Positions 1-6,643 of a DNA stretch of 10,727 bases are shown here, in pieces. Source of the DNA: Bacteroidales bacterium (GTDB taxonomy: Bacteria > Bacteroidota > Bacteroidia > Bacteroidales > GCA-2748055); assembly GCA_023135025.1 (NCBI GenBank), contig JAGLTY010000039.1:1-10727 (forward strand), written 5' to 3'. Below the pieces are notes generated by a model, which worked only from the letters and a program-made list of their open reading frames with translations, was not told the DNA's origin and did not search any database. Every line of letters begins with the position of its first letter. Position 1 is the stretch's first letter. Made by a program: the position numbers and the translations under genes.

Positions 1-138
1 GGATGTATCGATGCCATTAATTTAGACGGAGGAGGATCAACTACCATGTGGACAAAAGATAACGGTGTTGTAAACAGGCCCAGCGATAAGAGAGGTGAGA
101 GGCCTGTAGCAAATGCCATATTAATACTGGAAGAATAG
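1..138 (+). CDS. Phosphodiester glycosidase (NAGPA/DUF2233-like), C-terminal fragment
   Basis: Only the last 45 codons are inside the window; the reading frame is open from base 1 to a TAG at 136-138. The fragment contains AINLDGGGSTTM (residues 5-16), then NGVVNRPSD, then GERPVANAILI close to the stop. This order (LDGGGS-T-M, VVNRPSD, RPVANAI) is the hallmark C-terminal end of the phosphodiester glycosidase domain, named after mammalian NAGPA, the enzyme that uncovers mannose-6-phosphate by removing GlcNAc. Bacterial members are usually exported and act on exopolysaccharide or phosphodiester-linked sugars. The gene ends 26 bases before the next start on the same strand, so both could be in one transcript. 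The signal peptide and the rest of the active site lie outside the window, so the substrate cannot be judged. The family call is fairly firm; the function is inferred. Confidence 0.8.
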   Translation, partial: GCIDAINLDGGGSTTMWTKDNGVVNRPSDKRGERPVANAILILEE

Positions 139-164
139 AATTCACGTAATCACTATATTTACTT

Positions 165-584
165 ATGATCAATACAAGGAGAAATCTGAAACCATACAGC
201 ATCCCTATCCTTTACATAATATGTCTGCTCAGCTGCAGCAGTACCAGTATCCTGGCGCAGAATAACACAACTGACTTTAAGCAGATCAAGAAGATCTTTT
301 ACCAGCAGGAAGAGGACTGGAACAATGGAGACATTGATGCCTTTATGAAAGCTTACTGGAATTCCGAAGAGCTGCAGTTTGGTGGAGCAAATGGAATCAC
401 CCGAGGCTGGCAGCAAACACTTAATAACTATAAGACCGGATATCCTGACCTGGCCACCATGGGGAAGCTTACCTTTCAGATTAAGGATATGACGCAGCAC
501 AGCGAGGAAGTTGTGAGCCTCACAGGAAGCTGGGTGCTGGAACGGGAGAATGACAGGCTGGTTGGAAATAATGGATCTATATAA
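165..584 (+). CDS. DUF4440/SnoaL-like exported protein, C-terminally shortened
   Basis: This encodes a 139-residue protein with an N-terminal export signal. The hydrophobic stretch at residues 13-31 could end in a lipobox (LLSC, Cys24) or in a signal peptidase I site (ILAQ, about residue 32). The mature part shows the DUF4440 pattern: a helix with DWNNGDIDAFMKAYW (51-65), LQFGG, GITRGWQQTLNNY (77-89), YPDLATMGKLTF (93-104) and GSWVLER (121-127). Members have a cone-shaped NTF2-like fold and are seldom characterised; no catalytic role can be assigned. In the family the GSW-L-R strand is normally followed by about 20-25 more residues forming two closing strands (pattern like FTLL-RK-G-W-IV-DHTS). 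Here the protein stops after RLVGNNGSI, and I find no such segment in the other two frames, so the end seems to be deleted. The stop lies 13 bases before the next gene's start. It may be a functional short variant or a decaying gene. Confidence 0.7.
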   Translation: MINTRRNLKPYSIPILYIICLLSCSSTSILAQNNTTDFKQIKKIFYQQEEDWNNGDIDAFMKAYWNSEELQFGGANGITRGWQQTLNNYKTGYPDLATMGKLTFQIKDMTQHSEEVVSLTGSWVLERENDRLVGNNGSI

Positions 585-597
585 AACTATTAAACAT

Positions 598-1578
598 ATG
601 AAAAACATTGCTCTTCAATTAGCGCTGGGTGCCCTGGCTCTTTCTCTGGGAAGTTGCACCCTTAATGATATGAATTTCGATCAATATCCATCCAAAACCA
701 TTTCGAACAGTGAGGTGAAGATGAAACTTTATCTTCCCGATGCGGAAGGTGGTTTATACCGCGCTACCCGATTCGACTGGTCAGGTGTAATAGGCAGTGT
801 ACAATATAAGGGCCATGAGTACTTTGGTTACTGGAAGGAGACCCATGACCCCTTTTTTCACGAAGATCTTACTGGTCCGGTTGAAGGTTTTATTAAACCT
901 GGACTGGGTTATGCCGATGCTGAACCGGGCGGAAAGTTTATCCGCATAGGTGTGGGTGTTATTGAGAAGAGGGATAAAGAGGAGTACAATTTTCGAAACA
1001 GTTATAAGATCCTGGATCATGGAAAGTGGACTATTGAGCAGGGAGATGATTGGATTTCATTCAGACATGAAATCAATAGCGACATCGGCTTTGGGTACAT
1101 TTATGATAAGATCATAAGGCTCAAGAGCAATGGCTTCACTATTGATCACAAACTGCAGAACACAGGAGTAAAAGCCATTGAAACGGATCAGTTTAATCAC
1201 AACTTCTTTATGATAGACGGGGAGCAGAGTGGCCCTGCTTTCAAAATCAGCTTCCCCTACCCCATTCATACCGACGATGATCTGAAGGGCTTTGTGGAGA
1301 TTAGGGAAAATCAGTTAAATTTCATTAAGGACCTGGAAGACGATGACTCCTTTTTCCTATTGCTTAACGGTTATAGCGGTGAGGTGTCGGATCACCAGGT
1401 TACAGTTGAGAATCGCAAAACGGGAGCCGGTGCAACATTTACTGTGGATAAGCCGCTCTATCGTATGGCATTCTGGGCTTGCAAAACCACATTAAGCCCG
1501 GAGAACTTTATCTGGATCGCTGTGGAGCCCGGTGATGAGGAGAGTTGGAGATCTGAATACACACTTTTTGTGAATTAA
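598..1578 (+). CDS. Aldose 1-epimerase-like (galactose mutarotase fold) lipoprotein
   Basis: I start this gene at the ATG at 598, not at the in-frame ATG at 550. From 598 the protein opens with MKN, a hydrophobic run and the lipobox LGSC (Cys20), a standard type II signal; the earlier start would place 16 polar residues before it and overlap the upstream gene. The product has 326 residues. It looks like a galactose-mutarotase beta-sandwich: LYRATRFDWSGVI (53-65), GPVEGF (93-98), GGKFIRIGVGVIEK (111-124), FNHNFFMIDG (199-208) and VEPGDEESW (309-317). His201 in FNHNFF and Glu310 in VEPGDE sit where mutarotases carry the catalytic His and Glu. By homology it could interconvert sugar anomers or bind a sugar. 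The lipid anchor places it at the membrane, unlike cytoplasmic GalM, which suggests a role in glycan processing outside the cytoplasm. The substrate is unknown. The fold call is reasonably confident; enzymatic activity is inference. Confidence 0.7.
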   Translation: MKNIALQLALGALALSLGSCTLNDMNFDQYPSKTISNSEVKMKLYLPDAEGGLYRATRFDWSGVIGSVQYKGHEYFGYWKETHDPFFHEDLTGPVEGFIKPGLGYADAEPGGKFIRIGVGVIEKRDKEEYNFRNSYKILDHGKWTIEQGDDWISFRHEINSDIGFGYIYDKIIRLKSNGFTIDHKLQNTGVKAIETDQFNHNFFMIDGEQSGPAFKISFPYPIHTDDDLKGFVEIRENQLNFIKDLEDDDSFFLLLNGYSGEVSDHQVTVENRKTGAGATFTVDKPLYRMAFWACKTTLSPENFIWIAVEPGDEESWRSEYTLFVN

Positions 1579-1579
1579 T

Positions 1580-1753
1580 GACATACTCTATACTTGATGA
1601 ATAGTCAACCCCTATTCCCTGGTCCCATTTGTTATAGTTCCTCTGAACCGCCCCGTTATCTTCCAGGTAGGCTGCTGTCTGATTCACCAGGCAGAGCAGT
1701 TCAAAGTTGCCGAGTATACTCAGTCTGAGTCCGCTTTTGTGTATCTTGAAAAA
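1580..1753 (-). pseudogene. Probable CotH-type protein C-terminal remnant
   Basis: This lies in the 189-base gap between the mutarotase-like gene and the next gene. The minus strand is open without a stop from 1753 down past 1580, bounded upstream by a TGA at 1754-1756. The translation includes RLSILGNFELLCLVNQTA, then AYLEDNGAVQRNYNKWD, then GIGVDYSSSIEYV. A pattern of AAYL, a short spacer, RNY-KW and a Tyr-rich stretch leading to a final helix resembles the C-terminal end of CotH kinase-like proteins, in which ID-AAYL and RN(F/Y)-RW precede a terminal helix ending in WLD or WMD. No start codon, N-terminal part or closing WLD segment is present, so this would be a fragment left after deletion or rearrangement. 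The match was made from memory of the family pattern and is short, so a chance similarity remains possible. The same gap must also hold any promoter for the gene at 1768; I see no convincing one. Confidence 0.4.
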
Positions 1754-1767
1754 TCAAATTAGCTATC

Positions 1768-2691
1768 ATGAAGAGAAGAATATTTATAAAGAACAGCGTA
1801 ATGGGAGCTACTGCCCTGGCTGCCACACCTTTGATTGCACGAACAGCTCATCAGAAAGCACTTCAGATATCTCTGGCACAGTGGTCTCTGCACAGGAGTT
1901 TTAATGACGGCATCCTCGACCCCGTCGATTTTGCCTCTATTGCCATGGAGAAATATAAAATCGATGCCGTTGAATATGTAAACGGCTTTTACCACGACAG
2001 TGCTACCGATGAGAAGTTCTGGAACATAATGAAAGCGCGTTCAACAGATGCAGGGGTGAAAAACCTGGTGCTTATGGTCGATGATGAGGGTGATCTGGGA
2101 ACAGCCAAAGAAAAGGAGCGGATGAAATCGGTAGAGAACCATTATAAATGGGTGCATGCTGCAAAAATACTGGGATGCCATACGATGAGGGTCAATGCCT
2201 TCGGAGATTCCGACAGGGAGATATACAGGGCTTCCATTATGGATGGTATGGCCAAACTGGCCGATTATGCTGCAAAATTGGATATCAATATCGTGATTGA
2301 GAACCATGGGCTGTTCAGTTCCGATGCCGCTTTGATTGCCGGGATCATCAAAGAGGTGAACCGACCCAATTTTGGAGCACTCCCCGATTTCGGGAACTGG
2401 TGCCTGTCAGCCAAATGGGGAACCACACAGGGAGATTGTGACAAAGTATATGACAGATACCAGGGTGTGGCTGAACTGCTTCCTTATGCCAAAGCGGTAA
2501 GCGCCAAATCCTACAATTTTAATGAGAAGGGTGAGGATACAAGAATCGACTATTTCAAAATGATGAAGATTGTGAAGGAGTCGGATTATAACGGGTATAT
2601 TGGTATTGAATACGAGGGAATGGAAAAGAGTGAGCACGAAGGGATTCTGATCACCAGAGAACTAATGAAAAAGGCCTGGAACAACACTTAA
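1768..2691 (+). CDS. Secreted xylose isomerase-like TIM barrel (sugar phosphate isomerase/epimerase family)
   Basis: This is a 307-residue protein. The N-terminus MKRRIFIKNSVMG followed by a hydrophobic Ala-rich run to IARTA (about residue 26) matches a twin-arginine signal (RR-x-F-x-K), so the protein is probably exported folded. The rest is an AP-endonuclease-2/xylose-isomerase-like barrel: ISLAQWSLHRSF (34-45), AVEYV (67-71), NLVLMVDDEGDLG (99-111), MRVNAFGD (140-147), IVIENHG (175-181), LPDFGNW (205-211), VSAKSYNF (244-251) and IGIEYEG (278-284). Glu178, Asp207 and Glu281 correspond to three of the four metal ligands of sugar isomerases and epimerases. The usual His two residues before the Lys (H-x-K) is Ser245 here. 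It could be an isomerase, an epimerase or a related lyase-like enzyme on a free sugar. It is the first of four closely spaced genes, 13 bases before the GH130 gene, which supports a glycan role. The fold is firm; the reaction is unknown. Confidence 0.8.
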   Translation: MKRRIFIKNSVMGATALAATPLIARTAHQKALQISLAQWSLHRSFNDGILDPVDFASIAMEKYKIDAVEYVNGFYHDSATDEKFWNIMKARSTDAGVKNLVLMVDDEGDLGTAKEKERMKSVENHYKWVHAAKILGCHTMRVNAFGDSDREIYRASIMDGMAKLADYAAKLDINIVIENHGLFSSDAALIAGIIKEVNRPNFGALPDFGNWCLSAKWGTTQGDCDKVYDRYQGVAELLPYAKAVSAKSYNFNEKGEDTRIDYFKMMKIVKESDYNGYIGIEYEGMEKSEHEGILITRELMKKAWNNT

Positions 2692-2704
2692 TAAACAATA
2701 TAAC

Positions 2705-3808
2705 ATGAAAAAAATGATCTATCTCCTGGCACTGCTTGTCATTGCCGGATGTGCTACCGGCGTGAAAACCAGAGTCGAAACTGAAGGTGCATTCCTTAAC
2801 TTTCAGAAACCCGAAGAGAATCCCATCCTGAGCGCCGATTCATCCTATACATTTGTCTGCCCCATTAAAAATGAGTTGGTACAATGGCAGAAGGCGGATG
2901 TTTTTAATCCCGCCGCCATTGTTAAAGACAACAAGATCCATGTGCTTTTCAGGGCCGAGGACAATCCCGGCGCCATCCTGGGAGGACGCACCTCCAGGAT
3001 CGGGCTGGCCACCAGTGAGGATGGACTCCATTTTGAGATCTATCCTACCCCGGTACTCTATCCCGACAGCGGGGAGTTCCTTCAGTACGACTACCCCGGG
3101 GGATGCGAGGATCCAAGGGTGGTTGTGACTGAAGAGGGACTCTATGTGATGGCCTATACCTCCTGGAACCAGGATGTGGCCAGACTCAGTATCGCCTTCT
3201 CGAAGGATCTGATACATTGGGAGAAAAAGGGTCCCGCTTTTGCAACTGCTTACGACGGCAAGTTCCTTGACCGCTGGTCCAAATCGGGTTCGATCATCAC
3301 CAGACTGGTAGATGATAATCAGGTGGTGGCCAAAATCGATGGCGAGTACTGGATGTACTGGGGCGAACAGTTTATCAATCTTGCCTGGTCTGAGAACCTC
3401 TATGACTGGTATCCTGCTCTGGATGAACAGGGCGAACTGGAGGCAATCATCGAAACGCGGCCTGGATATTTCGACAGCAACCTGACTGAATGTGGTCCCC
3501 CTGCAGTAATTCTAGATGAGGGTATTGTTCTCCTCTATAATGGCAAAAATTCGGATGGAGATGATGCTTCCCCCGATCTGCCCAGGGGAACATATTCAGT
3601 TGGGAAAATTGTCTTTGATCCTGTCAACCCTGAAAAGGTGCTGTTTCGTTCCGATACCTGCCTGCTGAAACCCACCCTGCCCCACGAGGCCACAGGTCAG
3701 TATAAATCGGGAACCACCTTTGCTGAAGGGCTGGTCCGTTACCAGTCAAAGTGGTTACTCTATTACGGAACAGCCGACTCGTATGTGGGTGTGGCTATTT
3801 CAGAATAA
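2705..3808 (+). CDS. GH130 family glycoside hydrolase/phosphorylase, lipoprotein
   Basis: This 367-residue protein has a type II signal peptide (lipobox IAGC, Cys16), so it is membrane-anchored, unlike the cytoplasmic GH130 phosphorylases. GH130 five-bladed propeller motifs appear in order: FNPAAIV (67-73), LFRAEDNPG (81-89), SRIGLATSEDGLHF (97-110), GCEDPR (133-138), YWMYWGE (215-221), WSENLYDW (228-235), ECGPP (262-266), LLYNGK (276-281) and the closing YYGTAD (353-358). GH130 enzymes act on beta-mannosides, either as phosphorylases (beta-1,4 or beta-1,2) or as beta-1,2-mannosidases. Asp136 in CEDPR is the counterpart of the Asp that serves as acid in the phosphorylases. Glu221 and Glu262 are 41 residues apart, the spacing I recall for the pair proposed in the hydrolase-type Bacteroides enzyme (Glu227 and Glu268 of BT3780). 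With the lipid anchor this favours a hydrolase. The exact linkage is not readable. It follows the isomerase gene by 13 bases and precedes the GH2 gene by 39. Confidence 0.87.
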   Translation: MKKMIYLLALLVIAGCATGVKTRVETEGAFLNFQKPEENPILSADSSYTFVCPIKNELVQWQKADVFNPAAIVKDNKIHVLFRAEDNPGAILGGRTSRIGLATSEDGLHFEIYPTPVLYPDSGEFLQYDYPGGCEDPRVVVTEEGLYVMAYTSWNQDVARLSIAFSKDLIHWEKKGPAFATAYDGKFLDRWSKSGSIITRLVDDNQVVAKIDGEYWMYWGEQFINLAWSENLYDWYPALDEQGELEAIIETRPGYFDSNLTECGPPAVILDEGIVLLYNGKNSDGDDASPDLPRGTYSVGKIVFDPVNPEKVLFRSDTCLLKPTLPHEATGQYKSGTTFAEGLVRYQSKWLLYYGTADSYVGVAISE

Positions 3809-3847
3809 TCTCTAATCTGTTAATTATCATCAACCATATACCTGACG

Positions 3848-6622
3848 ATGAAAAAAGTCCGATCAACAGGAAAAGCTATTCTTGCTATTCTCCTGTTTAG
3901 CCTGAATCTCCACGCTCAGGAGATTCCATTGCCCGAACATCCCCGGCCCGATTTCCAGCGTGAAAACTGGATCAACCTCAATGGCACCTGGGAATTCCAA
4001 TTCGATAGTCTAGATATGGGACTGAACCAGGGGTGGTATACCCGGCCAATTTTTAATGATAAGATCACCGTACCATTCCCCTGGGGATCCCGGCTTTCGG
4101 GCGTGGATAACCTGGCCCAAATAGCCTGGTACAGCCGTCGCCTTGATATTCCGGATGACTGGAACGGTAAAAGAACCTATATTGTGATCGGTGCATGCGA
4201 CTGGAAAACCAGCCTGTGGATCGATGGCGAATTTGTGGGTGAACATCAGGGTGGTTACACCCCATTTGAATTTGATCTGACAGAATTTACCACACCGGGG
4301 AAGGCCCATCAACTGGTATTGCGCGTGGATGACTCTCCACACCCCTATAAACTGGAGGGAAAACAGGGGTATGGTGAAGCCAAAGGAATCTGGCAGACGG
4401 TATACCTGGAGAGCAGGGGATCCATTGCGCTGCAATATCTCCATTTCACCCCCGACATCGAAAAAGGGTCGGTAATGGTGCATGCATTGCTGGACCAGCC
4501 GGCAAAGGAGGATCTCTACATCAATCTTTTGTTCCCAAACCAGGAGATAACAGGGATGATTACTTCACCAAAAATTGCAAAGAAGATGCAGGAGGTGGAG
4601 TTTGAGGTCACCATTCCCAACCCTCAGCTCTGGGATCTGGAGAATCCATACCTCTATGATTTGAAAATCCAGCTTCATAACAACCAGACCATATTTGATG
4701 AGCTCTCCTCCTACTTTGGCATGCGAAAGATCAGCATCATGGACCTTCCCGGCACACCATTTCCTTATGTGGCACTGAATAACAGACCGATCTATCTGCA
4801 GTTGAGCCTGGACCAGGCCTACCATCCAGACGGCTTTTACACATACCCCAGTGATGAATTTATGAGGGATGAAATTATCAGATCCAAAAAGATCGGCCTG
4901 AATGGCAACCGGATTCACATTAAAACAGAGGTGCCACGCAAACTTTACTGGGCGGATAAACTGGGATTGTTGATCATGGCCGACGTGCCCAATTTCTGGG
5001 GTGAACCTGACGAAAATGCCAGGCAGGAGTGGGAATATGCCATGCGGGAGATGATCGCACGCGACTATAACCACCCTTCCATCTTCTCCTGGGTCCTGTT
5101 TAATGAAACATGGGGACTCTTCACCGGGAGAGGGAAAGAGCGCACCTACCTCCCTGAAACCCAGCAATGGGTTAAAGAGAAGTTTGCCGAAGCCAAACAG
5201 CTTGATAAGAGTCGCCTTATTGAAGATAATTCCCCCTGTAATTATGATCATGTGGAGACTGATCTCAATACCTGGCACGCCTACCTGCCCGGCTACAGAT
5301 GGAGTGAATTCCTCCAAAATGTGGTCGACAATACCTATGCAGGTTCTGAATGGAACTTTATTGGGGGGAACAAACAGACCCAGGTTCCCATGCTGAATAG
5401 TGAATGCGGAAACGTATGGGGATATAGTGGAAGTACAGGTGATGTAGACTGGAGCTGGGATTATCATATTATGATGAATGAATTCAGGAAGCACCCCAAA
5501 GTCGCAGGATGGCTCTATACCGAACACCACGATGTGATCAACGAGTGGAATGGTTACTATAAATTTGACCGCACTGAGAAATTCACCGGCTTTAATGATT
5601 TCATCCCGGATATGGAGCTACGGCATCTGCATAGTGAGGTATATCTCTCTACTGGATCGGAACTGTGCAGATCTGTGAGGCCCGACGGACTGGTAAAGGT
5701 TCCGCTATACCTGTCGGTGATGACCGACCAGGTACCTCCCGATCATTATATTCTTGACTATGAACTATCGGGACGGGACTACCACGGAAAATTCAGACAT
5801 ATACTGTTGAAAAGCGAAATTCTTGAATCCCTCCCCTATTTCAATGGCGAGGTGACACCTCTCTCTGTGCGAATGCCCGAAACTCCCGGACTCTATCACC
5901 TGACCCTTCGACTACGTGATGAAAATGCCTATATCTATCACCTCAACTTTACCAGTTTCCTGGTGGAAGAACGTGCACAGTCGGGTGCGGATAACCTTGA
6001 AGAAAACAGGGCGATCTCCTTTGCCCCATCCTCCTTCAGTGAAGCCTCCTGGTCCGATGGCCAGTGGAATATTCTGGATGGTTTGAAAGTAAACGGTGCC
6101 GGGGAAGGTTATTTCTCCTATGATGTGAAAGTTCCACTTAGCATGAACCTGGATGAACTAAAGAAGGTTACCCTGGTTTTTGAAGCCTCTGCTAAAAAAC
6201 TACATGGCAAGGACCGACAGGATAAGAGTGAACTGGATGGTGATTATATGCGTGGACGGGGCACTTTTGATCCCAGCCGGAATCCCAATTCCTATCCGAT
6301 GACAGACACCTATAAATATCCAACACTGGTGAAAGTGAAGGTGAACGGTAAGGTGGTGGATCTATTCTACCTGGAAGATGATCCGGCGGACCACCGCGGT
6401 GTTCTCTCATGGTTTTCCCAGCTACAGGATGGAAAGCTCCGGGAAGCGGGCTCCTATGGATACCTCCTGAAATCGAATATACCGCTGGATTTGGTTAGGA
6501 ATTCGCCGGACGGAAAGCTGAATATCCGTTTCGAAGTGGATGAAGGGATGCCGGGCGGACTGGCCATCTATGGCAAGCTATTCGGCCGCTACTCCATGGA
6601 TCCCACCCTGCTGTTTGAATAG
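3848..6622 (+). CDS. Secreted GH2 family glycoside hydrolase
   Basis: This 924-residue enzyme has an N-terminal signal peptide (hydrophobic residues 10-21, likely cleaved after LHA at about residue 23). Domains: a GH2 sugar-binding jelly roll at about 38-190 (ENWINLNGTWEF, WYSRRLDIP, YIVIGACDWKTSLWIDG, GIWQTVYLE), an Ig-like sandwich at about 195-295, a TIM barrel at about 305-590, then an Ig-like part and a C-terminal beta domain at about 735-924. In the barrel, LDQAYHPDGFY (321-331) and YWADKLGLL (367-375) mark the GH2 branch with a LDQGYWPDG-like first strand. Glu420 in LFNETWG is the acid/base and Glu519 in LNSECG the likely nucleophile, so the enzyme should be a retaining exo-glycosidase. 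GH2 includes beta-galactosidases, beta-mannosidases, beta-glucuronidases and others, and sequence alone does not decide. The neighbouring GH130 hints at a mannoside, but only weakly. It lies 21 bases upstream of the serine hydrolase gene. Both catalytic residues are intact, with no sign of decay. Confidence 0.9.
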   Translation: MKKVRSTGKAILAILLFSLNLHAQEIPLPEHPRPDFQRENWINLNGTWEFQFDSLDMGLNQGWYTRPIFNDKITVPFPWGSRLSGVDNLAQIAWYSRRLDIPDDWNGKRTYIVIGACDWKTSLWIDGEFVGEHQGGYTPFEFDLTEFTTPGKAHQLVLRVDDSPHPYKLEGKQGYGEAKGIWQTVYLESRGSIALQYLHFTPDIEKGSVMVHALLDQPAKEDLYINLLFPNQEITGMITSPKIAKKMQEVEFEVTIPNPQLWDLENPYLYDLKIQLHNNQTIFDELSSYFGMRKISIMDLPGTPFPYVALNNRPIYLQLSLDQAYHPDGFYTYPSDEFMRDEIIRSKKIGLNGNRIHIKTEVPRKLYWADKLGLLIMADVPNFWGEPDENARQEWEYAMREMIARDYNHPSIFSWVLFNETWGLFTGRGKERTYLPETQQWVKEKFAEAKQLDKSRLIEDNSPCNYDHVETDLNTWHAYLPGYRWSEFLQNVVDNTYAGSEWNFIGGNKQTQVPMLNSECGNVWGYSGSTGDVDWSWDYHIMMNEFRKHPKVAGWLYTEHHDVINEWNGYYKFDRTEKFTGFNDFIPDMELRHLHSEVYLSTGSELCRSVRPDGLVKVPLYLSVMTDQVPPDHYILDYELSGRDYHGKFRHILLKSEILESLPYFNGEVTPLSVRMPETPGLYHLTLRLRDENAYIYHLNFTSFLVEERAQSGADNLEENRAISFAPSSFSEASWSDGQWNILDGLKVNGAGEGYFSYDVKVPLSMNLDELKKVTLVFEASAKKLHGKDRQDKSELDGDYMRGRGTFDPSRNPNSYPMTDTYKYPTLVKVKVNGKVVDLFYLEDDPADHRGVLSWFSQLQDGKLREAGSYGYLLKSNIPLDLVRNSPDGKLNIRFEVDEGMPGGLAIYGKLFGRYSMDPTLLFE

Positions 6623-6643
6623 TTAAGCCCTTGCCTCAATACC

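Noticed and set aside
550..597. Upstream in-frame ATG for the mutarotase-like protein
   Set aside because: It would overlap the upstream gene and put polar residues before an otherwise normal lipoprotein signal; the ATG at 598 is better.
159..608. A 149-codon minus-strand open frame opposite the DUF4440-like gene
   Set aside because: The plus strand has clear family motifs, while the minus-strand product has no domain pattern.
1672..1699. Imperfect inverted repeat (CTGCT with AGCAG arms) in the intergenic gap
   Set aside because: The stem is interrupted, there is no T-run after it, and it falls in the CotH-like remnant, so a terminator or structured RNA is not supported.
1707..1748. Possible Bacteroidota promoter upstream of the gene at 1768 (TTG at 1707, TATCTTG at 1742-1748)
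   Set aside because: The downstream element is one base short of the TAnnTTTG consensus and the spacing is too long for a credible call.
4565..5530. A 321-codon open frame on the minus strand inside the GH2 gene
   Set aside because: It lies wholly opposite the GH2 catalytic barrel, whose motifs are all intact; the minus-strand translation shows no recognisable domain. It is a shadow of codon use on the coding strand.
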